Source of the DNA: Hydractinia symbiolongicarpus
Lineage: Eukaryota; Cnidaria; Hydrozoa; Anthoathecata; Hydractiniidae
Direction of reading: 5' to 3'
Assembly (NCBI RefSeq): GCF_029227915.1
Contig: NC_079884.1
Coordinates: 14,820,001 to 14,884,000 of the forward strand
Length of the DNA stretch: 64,000 bases
Each line of letters begins with the position of its first letter. The first letter of the stretch is position 1. Positions 28,401 through 40,400 of the stretch are shown piece by piece. The notes under the pieces were generated by a model. That model searched no databases, was not told the origin of the DNA, and was given only the letters and a program-made list of their open reading frames with translations. The position numbers and the translations under genes are program-made.

Positions 28401-31400
28401 AGCCTCTAAATATTTTAGATTTTGTACTGAAATATCAAGTTGCATATTTTTATTTACACTTAGTACAGATTTAACTTAAAGACAATATCCAATTAATTAA
28501 TTAATTCTGCAGTTTTTGAAGAATATCAAAATCGCTCACATACAATAAGATGGACAAAAACTTCTTAAATAAAAGGCAACAATTATCATCAAAAATTTAG
28601 TGTAAGTTATACACTAAGTAATACAAATATTACCAACATATGCACTAATCATTTTAAACATTCTAGTTAGTGGTCTATCTAAGTCTTTTACATTTTTTCA
28701 CCTTCTGTTACCAAACCAAGTAAATATTTTTATAACTAAAGCTATGTAAGTTTCATATATATTTGTTTTTTGCTTTATTTAAGATGAAGTAAAGCCCCTT
28801 TTTAAGGGCCTATTTGTAACTTTTTTCTGTTTAACCACATCTTGCCTACCACTAACACAACACATTTTTTGTATGTGCCTTTTGTCTCAGCGTAGTCTCA
28901 GCTAAATCTCTTAAACAAAAATGTTAAGAAAATGTTAAGAAACCTTTAAAAGTGAATTAATCTAATAAATTTTATTACTTATGTAGCAGCAGTTGTTATT
29001 TTTAACTGTCTATTATATAAGAGGATGCGTTTCCATAATTGTCTAGGTTTAGTCCTCCAGCTTTTTGGTTACTCATTTTAGTTAGCTAGTTAAAAAATTT
29101 ACTTTGTTTTTTCTTGTAACTAAACTTTAAACTACACCTTCAACTTACTTGCTACTTTTAAACAGGAGAATGTCTCCTGTTTAAAAGTAGCAAGCAATGT
29201 TTTGTTTACATGTATATTCAAAGAACACTTTCCAATTCTGCATAAACTGTTTTTAGACAGATTTGATTGCAAACAAAATGCTGGTCTCATGCTTACAAAT
29301 TCATTTTCCAAATTTTTGATAAAAATCTTTTGTTAACTTATATTTAACACTGGCTAACAGAAGCTAAGACAAAGTCTTTAATTACAATAACCGTTCAGCA
29401 CAATTGCCATGACATGAAAATTATGTCAGATCCAATTTTGTTAAATTGCATTACAACATTTGGAACACATTAAGAGAGCTAATTATAAGTTGAAAAACAA
29501 TAATAAACTCACAAGCAAAACTGAAACTATTCTCACTGTGATTAGAAGTGTGGGTGATAAAAGAAAGCTCCAAAACGTATGAAAAAAAGAAATTAAAAGC
29601 CAGACTACCTCAACAAAGTAATCTTTTTCCTGCTCTTTGTTTTCCCCATGCCTGTCAGTTTTATCACGACCAAGAAGCATTAATCTACTTTGCAAATCTC
29701 GAATTTCATCAAGTTTATACACTTGGCTCTTTTCATCATCATTTTCAACAACTAGCTGAATAACTTCCTTCAGAGTAGCTTCTTCTTGAATAAATCGTTC
29801 ACAGTTGTCTCTTATGTTTCCAATAATATATTTTCCTTTCCTGTTAGCAGCTTTTGCTTGCATTATTGATTTGGTAGCCACAGATCCTTGAGCTTCTTTA
29901 GCCTGCTTAAACCATTCCACATAACGATTGGTGTCAATCTAAAATTGTGAATACACAAGAGAGACTTGTAAAGTTCTTTGACTTACATGACATTTTTCTA
30001 GAGGAAAAATATTAATATTCCAAAATGCTCAACAATCCTTAGTTTTTTTTAATTATAATTACTTTTTTTTCAACAAATTAGGAAACAAAGAAGGATTTGA
30101 AATAGTCCACAAACAAAGCAAGGCCAAAAGATTAAAAACACATTATTTTGGCGTTTCAAGCTAAACAATTTCTTAAATTCTTAAAATATAACTAAAAGCC
30201 TTTGAAACAAGGTTTTTATGCGCAGAGCTCGAAATTTTACAAAGACATTTATTTCTATAAATCTTGTAGGTATTCATTTTATCTTCGCAGGATGTTCCAT
30301 AATTGTATAATTTTATTCCTACTTTGTTGTCATTGCATTATACAATTAAGGAAAAAGAAAACACACCATTTTTTCTATCATTTTTCCATCATTTGCCAAT
30401 CCACTAGCAGTTTTTTTGCATGAATTATACAAATCAGTAAAGCCAGACATTTCACCCAACCCAAATATAATTTCACTAAAAGCATTACAGCTTGCTTCAA
30501 AACAAGCAACACGGTCTACTTCTAGATCATTTTCTCCGGCTGCAATTGACATCATCTCAACAAAAACCTTGACTTCTTTTGGAACTAAAATGAAGACAGC
30601 AATTATGAATGTAGTTAAAAGGTAACAAATTACAGGAATATGAAAAAATGCAACAATGGAGCAATAAATTTGCTTACCCTTCAAGTTTTGTTTTAGCCAT
30701 TGAACAATAGGCAAACAGTTTGAAACAGTATCCAATATTTTAAGCATTTCCTCTGACACATCTAAAAGTTTTTCTGAATTCTTGACAATATCCTCATCTA
30801 TGTCTTTTAACTGTTGATCACCATCTGTTGAAACCTTTAAAATATAATTTTAATGCTTTAATAGGGGCTTTATGATCAGTTATAATATTAACTTAGTCTG
30901 CCTGTAACCCTAAAGTGGATGCAAATATTTAAAGTAAACAAAGATATAAGCAAAAATATGTATTTTTACAAAATTAGCTTTTCATCACTGTTTAACTTTT
31001 GGACACTCGACTTTGAGAGTGTTAAGTAATAAAAATCAACAAAACATGAGCAAAAGAGTAGTACAGGCTGATAAGTGCAAATTTTAGAGGCACACTTGGA
31101 GGACATAAATTGTATGGATGGGTCTTTGACAGTGTCAACAAAATATGTTTCTGAACTGTTTGCTCCCTTCAAGAGGATTTTTCCACAGGCCATTCAACTA
31201 TTTCTTGACAAAAAATACATTAGTTTCATGTCCAAAAAAAATTTAAAATAAGTAATTGTATTACAATCTTTAGTTAACCAGCCTCATTCGCTAACCTAAA
31301 GTAAACCAATTTGATTTAAAATGGACAGTTTGAGTTCTCATCAATAAACCTTCTACTTCCAACACCTGCTTAACTATCTGTTGAAAAAGCGATTCTATAC

Positions 31401-34400
31401 TTCAAACAATAGAAACAACAATTTAAAAAAATTTCTGAAAATAATTTTTGCATTTGGACATTCGCAGCCATTCGCGATGTCATCAAGACATGTAGCCTTC
31501 ATAATCCAGTGGATTTTTTCATAGGACATTCAACTAGTTTTATGAGGCTCAAATTTGTGTTTCCAATGGAGATGCTCTAGGGATTTATCTGTACAACTTG
31601 GAAAAATAATTCTTATTCCTTGATTGGCTATTTAAAGATTCTCATTACAAAGACAAAAATAAATTGCGTTGTTAAAGTTAGTCAAACCATTAAATCTGAG
31701 GCCAAATAAAATTTGGTAACCAGAGGTCTAAATTCTGGGACAAACAACCTGTTTCAGAACCAACGAGTTGATGCAACCGTAAAAAAGTGTGTAGTTGTGT
31801 GAGTTGTACAAATCAAGAAACAAATCAGTTCAAAATACTTAAGGTTATTACGTTGTATTTATAATTTCAATTTCAAAGAGCTGGAAAAGTCCAAAAAGCT
31901 GGAAAACAGCTAAGACAAACGGATATTTGCTGCATGGGTGAGCAGAGGCCACTTTTAACCCAAATGGCCAATTCTCTCAAAGTAAAGGGATCTGTGTGAA
32001 ATTGGTAGATTGATAACATCATTCAAAAGCATGTAGACTTAAATATATATCCTTAGCTATTTATCAAAAGGTCTATCGCTAAAAAAAATATATAAGGTAT
32101 AATTACCTTTGATTTTATTTTGGAGATTGTTGAGAAATCTCCACCAAGTTGGAGTCTCTCTTTAACAAGCAAGAACTTTTCAGTTGTATTAATGCACGTT
32201 TGTAACTGAAATAAACATTTAACTTTTTGGGCACAACACTTTACATCTTCACTTCTGTATTCCTCATTAGACAAATGGTTCGACCTTTCTAATTGATCCA
32301 CCAAAGTGTTTAAATGCATCCCGGTGAATAATCTTAATACACGATTAAATGTAGTTTCTCCAAGCACCAAGTTTTTAATAGTATCACTAAGCACTTTTAG
32401 AACAGGCTTAATAACAACTTTAAAGATTTGTTCATGATTTATTATCAGGCCAATTTCACCACTTTTTGCAATCTTTTTAATTGTATCTCTGCATATTTTT
32501 TTAAACAAGACAACACTTAAAGCATCATAATTGCATAACTTCTCTGCAGCAGTATAAAACTCTGAAGTTATCTGAAAATATGGTAAGATGCCGTCTTCAG
32601 GGTGATAAAAATCTTTTATAGGTTTTCCTTTAATATCTTCTGCCATCACCTTGTCATGTAGGATACTAACATCTCCTAAGAGATAAGAATTATTTCATTG
32701 ACTGAGAATTCCTTATAAAATTCATCTATTTACTGTAAAAATTCTGCTGGTCACATTATTATTATTACTTTTGTGGCAGTGAGTCAAAAATCTGTTATGG
32801 TTAAAGCTTACCTCCCACTTCAAAAAAAAATTCATCTTATTCTGTTTATACTATGTTGAGAAATGTAATTTAACATTCATTAAGTAAAATTCGAAATAAT
32901 AAAGCTAATATAAAGCCACATTTTCTTGTGTTTACAGCATGCTTCCTTCTCAAAAGCCACCATTTTGTGAAAAAAAAATTTTCGGATTAAACCGAGTTTG
33001 ACGTCATCTCCCAGATGGCAAAAAAGGGCCTCCTGAGCATGTTGCCGTAAAACGATAACTCAGAAAAAAAAAGAAGAGTAAATTTTTGCAAGTAAGATTA
33101 ATTTTGTTAATAATCATAAAATGTGTTTTTGTGCTATGCCTTTCTTCAGTAAGAATAATAGAAGTAGCGCTGGAAAGCATTCCTTTGCCAGTCTTTCAAC
33201 AGGCAAGAAACAACAAGCTACGTGTACTCATTAACAGAGTCGATACGCTTTCAAAGTCGAGTTATAATCACTAGAATGTTTTGATCAAGGTTGGCAAAAA
33301 ATCTCTTCCTACTTGACTTTGCATTAGACCATGTGCAAATTCTGGTATAGGTGACTTTTCTATTATATTATGGTACACTAGGCTGGGATTTACGGGATTT
33401 TATTTTGTTCTGCGCACGTTGATATTTCTTGTTTCTTTCTTTCTTTCCTCCTTTTTTATATTAATCATTTTAATTTATTTTTCATGTGGCGCTTCATTCT
33501 AAAATCAAAGAGCGCTATAGGCCCTGGGATCGAGGTTGATCACAACTCGGCATTTTTCGAAAGAGTAAAATAAAATGTTGCTCGTCATGGTTTGCTCTGA
33601 TAGCCCTAAATAGCTTCTTTTTTACTTTAAAATATACTTCCCATCTCTGCGGGCGTTCACTACTAAGCTATTGCTTCCACTTCCATTCTCATCCTCATAA
33701 CAGCTTTCCCAGCTAGAGTCTGATTCACAGCCAGGTTTTGTAGACTTTTTACTGGCGAAACTTCAAAACTAAGAAAGTCCACAACTTTTTCACGAGAACT
33801 CAGTTTGAAAAGGGAAGTAAAAAACAAGTGTTTACTTACCTTCAGTATATACCTGTTGCAAACTCATTTTCAGTACCCGTTACAAATGTTGAAAAACAAA
33901 ACAACAACTGCTTTGTTATATATAAAACCGCTTTGTATATTAAAACATGAGCCACTGCAGAGTCAGCTAAATTATCATCCGGGAGTTGACGTCACAAGCC
34001 CTCCCGCAAAGAAATATATTCACAATTGGGACACAAGATGACGACTGACACGAAGCTTCTTCTCCAGCTAATATTTTACAACTTTAACAACAAATATCTT
34101 GCGAACAAATCAAAATAAGTATAAAAGAAATTTTTTTTCATAATTAGTACAATATTTTGATTTGATTTTTTATTACTTTTTTTAAAGTGGGAGGTAAGCT
34201 TTAAATATCCATATTAAGGAAATAAATTGTTGTGGACATAAGTTATTGCTGTTTTTGCTCAAAATCGAAATAATTTGTGTGGCCAAATGATTGAAAACAT
34301 GTAAAAAATAGTAATACATATGAACAAATTTTAATCTTAACTCTTGTTTATTTAAGATTTATGGAATAAGAAACTATCTATTGAAACAGTAAAAGTTCAT

Positions 34401-37400
34401 TAAAAAATGCAGGGGTAGTCTTCGTCAGAAATGTCAAAAAATGTCAAATAAAATTAGCACAGCACAAAACAAGCAAAACAAGCAAAAATGCAGCAAAATC
34501 AACAAATTATTGTCAAAACACAATAACTTATGTTGCAAAATGCATAGTAAGCATTAAGACCGCAATACTTTAGGTCGTAAAATCAAATTTTAATTTCACC
34601 TTTAAATTGAATAATTTATGTTGCAATAATTTTTGTCCTTAAGGTAGTTTTGAAAAATCTTAAACTCGCTATGCAGGTACAATATACTGTACAATATTTT
34701 TGTTAAATCTTATTCTTTCTATGTCCAGCTATTTTGTAGTTTGACATCAAACACAATTAAAGCTACTAAAGCCGATGATTACATCAATAAAAAAATGCAG
34801 ATGTAATATGAAACATGTGACAAAAATTACCACTTTAACAGTGCAAATTGTGAAAAACGACAGCACGGGCAGCAACTGTAGTTTAAGTATAAAAGTATCA
34901 ATATCTTACTTCTTGATTATTGGCAAAATTATTCAGCCGACACCACCACAAAAATATTGAAAGTATCATTTTAACTTTGCGCAAATCATCTTAACATTGC
35001 TTAAAATTTATTGGAGTGCTTGATTTGAATATAAGAACATTATTCCGTTTAGTGAAATGATTAAATTTCTTTGTGAAATGTGATTTTTTATGTTTTTATG
35101 CAAAAAAATTTAAATTTTTAAAGAAAAGTTTTCTCACAACAACATCCCTGAATCTTATTAATGGAAGTAATATAAATGTTAATTCTAAAATACAAACAAA
35201 GCCTTTAATTAATTTAAATCGCATTTTACGAATTGCTTAAAAATACAATTTTTTTAATTCTAGTTTGCAATAGCTTTATGGCCAAACATTTTTCTCATGT
35301 CAGTTGAGCTTACAAAAAAAAAAAATGATAAAAATAATAAAGAAAAAATTTTAAAAGAACGACAACAAATAGAATTGAGGTTGCAAATTTTGTTCAACTT
35401 TAGTTAGTGATTTGATCTTTCATCCTTTTTATTCCTTTTCTTAAAATAAATCCTGATTAAGATCTCCTAGAAAAGACTTTGTTCTACACTTGCATTACAA
35501 CATGGATTGTGTATAATTTGTTCATGCTTTTGAATTTATGTTATGTATACATATATATAGATGGTTGTGCTATTTTAGCATCTAGTACCAGAATTTTTTT
35601 TGAAATATGATCTCAAATGTAGAAGTGCCACGTATACAAAATGTATGTCATTTTTCTAATAAGAAATCCCTGCCTGGATTGCTTGACCTCATTTATAAAA
35701 TTTCCTAAAAAAAACTTAATCAGAAGTGAAAATCAAGATCCGCCACTACTTTTAGATGCTTAAAACCCTGTGAACGCCCTGGGTAGTCTTACAATAAGAT
35801 AATTAACTCCTATATATACGGAGGTGTGGCACTCGAGGGCTAAAATATGCTGATATCAGCAGCAAAAAACTGAAAATCATAAGGCAGAACCATATTTTTT
35901 CAAAATTACCCAGGGATCCTCGACGTTGTCCGTCATATTGGCCAGCGCTGAAACTTGTGAACGAGACACGGTTGAAACTAAGGAAGTCTTCAGTAATTTT
36001 TTTTTTCATCAAACTGGTCTAAAAACATATAATATCAAGTTTCAAGTCATTATTTCAATTTTTACTGAAGTAATAGGACTTTTACTTAGTATAGCTTTTC
36101 ACACCGCTGACACCAAAATGGCTGCAGGGACTAATCGAAATTAATTTATAATATTTTAATAACAACCTTTTTTCCTGATGTGTTTTTATTTTCCTGCAAA
36201 AGTTGTTGCATAGCTTAGGATAAGGATGAAAAAGTTACTGTGGGACATGGGTTTTAAACCTTAAAAATTTCCAGCGAGAAATTTGAAAACTAATAAATGA
36301 CAAAATCGCAAGAGCATCTTAAAAATTTTAATTTTTGTTATTGTGAAAGTAATTCACATGAAAAAGTTTCTGATGTTTGTTGTGAAGAAATCTTTCATAT
36401 TACCCATATGGGATAACTTGATGAACAATGAATTTTCCTGCAGGTGTTCTCAAATATGTGTAATATAATTTTAAAAACTGTGATGTAATTTTCCTTTTGA
36501 GTTTTGACTTTTAACCCAGCCAAAAAGCTCAGCCTTTTCCTTTCATACTTAGTCTAGCTAGCCAGGGCCAAAATGCATAGTAAGCATTAAGACCGCAATA
36601 CTTTAGGTCGTAAAATCAAATTTTAATTTCACCTTTAAGAAATCTTTTATATTACCCATATGGGATAACTTGATGAACAATGAATTTTCCTGCAGGTGTT
36701 CTCAAATATGTGTAATATAATTTTAAAAACTGTGATGTAATTTTTCTTTTGAGTTTTGACTTTTACCCCAGCCAAAAAGCTCAGCCTTGTCCTTTCATAC
36801 TTAGTCTAGCTAGCCAGGGCCAAAGAGTTTAATATTCAAACTTGACCTATTTTACTGGGTATTAAGTAATAAAGGCTAGGATAATCCTAAATTTAGCTAT
36901 AGGGTAGCTAAGGTACCTGTAAGAACAATATCAAACAACGTCGAGGCTGTTCTCTTTTGTAAACAAACCCAGTGGTGTTTTGTATTAAGTACCAAATTTT
37001 ATGTGTGCATTTATTGCACTAATGAGTGTAACCAAAGCGCCCTGTACGTAAATCCTAAACATTTATGTCATTGGCTCACTCTTTACGAATGACACCACGT
37101 AACAAAGACACCGTACTTTGCTATTTTCTGTTACCTACACCGAGATTTGGGTGTGATATATATCAGAATTAATTGTCTTTAATAATATTATACCACTTTT
37201 ATCTTTAAAAATTTAAACATACAAAAGGCATTTAAAATGACCCAAGCACAACAGGACATGCTGTAGTGCTTCCTGTATTTATGAAGACATAGGCTTTTTA
37301 GGTAGTCACATTCACTTAAATAAAACTATTTTTGGGATACTGCTAGGCACATGACTTAGCAAGGGAGAGCCATTAATGATAAATGAAGTGGTTTGGGAAA

Positions 37401-40400
37401 TTACCTAACCAATGAAATTCTTCATATTTTTTGTGCTATATTCTAAGTGAATCTACAAAGATAGAAGGTAATTGATAAATATTCAGTTTACCTTTTAATG
37501 TTTCTGGAATAATTTTCATTGTTTCGTAGTACTCCTTAAACATGAATGACTCAGGGCACAGAGCTTCTTGTTCTGTTCCCTCGAAATTACATTCAGTTTC
37601 TTTTTTTTAATTAAAACCAACTGTACAAAAAATAAACTACAAAAAGCAGAATGTATCTAAATGACATAATGTACAGTGAAAGATACCTACCAAATCCATC
37701 TAGTAGCTGCTTGCATATGTTGAGAAAATAATACAATATATTTTTAGCTTGCTTGAACGTCTGGATTTCCCTTGTTCTTTTATCAAATGCAACTTTTATA
37801 CCATTTGCATCATTATTACCAATGCATGTAGTCAAACTACAAAAGACTTCTTTCTTTCGATGTAAAATTTCCAGCAAACTAATCGTTATATTGGAATTGA
37901 CTAACTCATTCGATGCATAGGATAAGACACTTACAGCTTCATATATGACATCGTCAATATCACCATCAGTTTTGCTAGCAGCTATTAATTATAACCGAAT
38001 ATGATTTATTTAAGACTAATTTATTTCTTTTCTTATTGAAAAAGAGATTTTGTTTCTTGCTTTTCATGTTTTTATATTTTTAAAGTTCACACTTAATCTT
38101 TACCAATAGGAAAAATAAGATAAATGTCCATATTTATTAATAAATACTTCATAGGTTTAAACATTTTCAGGTACAAGTCACATTCACAAGATCTAAAAGA
38201 GTATTTAACAAAAATGGGGTTTTTTGTACAAAAAACAAGAATTTCGATGGACTTAGTCTATATCTTTATTTAAATTTAGAAATAAGTATTAAAAACATAA
38301 AAAATGGTATGTGTAGAAAAATACTAAAAATTTTGTACTTAAAAAATGTTAAGGGCAAAATTATTGTTACAACCCCATTTTGATTGCAATTTTTTTTTAC
38401 AATATCTGGAATTCTACTCATTTTCTTGAAGTAAAAATTACTGGGTTTAAAAATTCAGGTAAGGGAAGATTAATATTAGACAACCATCAATTATTACTTT
38501 CTCTGAAGATGAGATTTTGCCGTAAGATTATACACTTACCAAACATTTTTAAAAAACTTTTCATAGGTGACCATGTCAAGCAATGTTCAAGCTGTTCCTG
38601 CAAAGTTTTTTTTTTCTTCCATTCTTTCCGAAAAAACTCACACAGAATAATGGAAGAACCTTTTCTTCCCCAAAGAATCTCCACAAAGCCACCAGAATTT
38701 GGATTCTAAACAGAACAATGTTAACAGTTACCATAAACGTCACCTTAACATCAAAAGCACAAGATAGAAAAAAAATGCATAATAATATAAAGAAGGTGTT
38801 AAATGTCTCATTTGCTAAACGTCAAAAAATCGTCAAAGTTGTTGTTATAAACTAGAGGCCAAATAACCTCTTGCATGGATAGAACAAGTGATGATGTCTC
38901 CTGTTCTATCCATGCATGAAGAACCGAGCCAAGTCTTAAAGCTGAATCACACTACTGGAGTCGAGATTGACAGGTTGATGACCATGCAGACGACGAATGA
39001 TGAATGATCTCATCTAGAAGAGTTCCATGAACACATCAACGGCCTACATCGACAAATCAAATTCACTGTTGAGCTTGAACACGATGGAAGTATCGCTTTC
39101 CTAGACACTTTGGTCAAACACAAGAATGGTTCCATTTCAGTTTCAGTGTATCGTAAACCAACACACACTGACCAGTACCTTAACTTCGAATCAAACCATC
39201 AGAAATCTTGCAAAGAAAGTGTCATATCTTCATTACTGAATCGTGCCAACAGTGTAGTCAGTGACAAACAGGAGAGGAAAATAGAAATTCGACTTGTAAG
39301 AAATGCATTAATCACAAATGGATACAGTCATAAAGTCATCACGCAAGTAGAAAATAAAATGAAGAGAAGATGCAACGGAAACAACAAGGAAACATCAGAG
39401 GAATTTATCGCATCAGCATTCCTACCCTTCGTACCAGGTACCAGCGAGATCCTTCGTCGAGTTTTAAGGCAACACAAGATCAAATGCATTCTTACCTCTA
39501 AAGACACCCTAAGAAGCACTTTGTCTAAACCAAAAGACAAAATAAACCTGGAAGAGCAAAACAATGTTGTTTACGAAATCCCGTGTAAAGATTGTGATGC
39601 AGTGTATATAGGCGAAACAAAAAGAAAATTTAAGCAATGAGTACAAGAACATATGCGCGCAGTGAGAAACGGAGATGTGAAGAAAAACGAAATTGCGGAC
39701 CACAGCTGGAGCAGAAGTCATCAGTTTAATTGGGATGAGAAGAAAATCATTGACAGAGAATCCAGAACAACGGCCAGGAAGATTAAAGAAACCATCAACA
39801 GTGTAGAATGTAACAAACACATAAACAGCATCTCGTATCAACTTCCTGAGATTTGGTTACCAGCCCTACAGAAGAAGTAGTTACCTACATCCAGGTCCGA
39901 AAATGTTAATTACAGTAATTAACTGTAATTATCAGCTCGTTTCTGATTGGTTAATTTTTATGAATTTCGACCCTCTGCAATTATATAAATACATGCGCAA
40001 CATCATTTTACTTTGCCCGATGATGGGAGAAGGATCTCCCGAAACGTCGCCTACTAAACTATCATGTTCAAGAAATGATAAACTTTCCACAGTAATATAT
40101 ATTTCTTGTGCACAACTTAGTTCACAGTACTTTTTAGGCTGCACTTAAAAATTTTTGTGTTTGCCGTCCCCCTACCGGATCAATAATATAGCGCTGGATG
40201 GAAAAAGTTTTTGACATCCTCGTCCCCAGGGTTTGTTGCCTATGCCAGGGCCGCTAGCGTTTACTTGACAGAAAAAACAAGACACTGGTACAGGCTGCTT
40301 TTCATAACATTTAATGATTTTCTCCCTGTTACAGTTTTTGCAGCTAGTAAAATCAATTTAATTGAGTCGTTCACACATGGCGGGACGATGTCTTTTGGTT

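Noticed and set aside
28490-28506. Functional (TTAA)n tract
   Set aside because: A short simple repeat in an AT-rich intron; expected by chance.
30202-30423. Plus-strand ORF of 73 codons with hydrophobic stretch
   Set aside because: It overlaps the end of a conserved rnf213 exon on the other strand and has no recognisable domain; intronic AT-rich DNA gives such Phe/Tyr-rich ORFs often.
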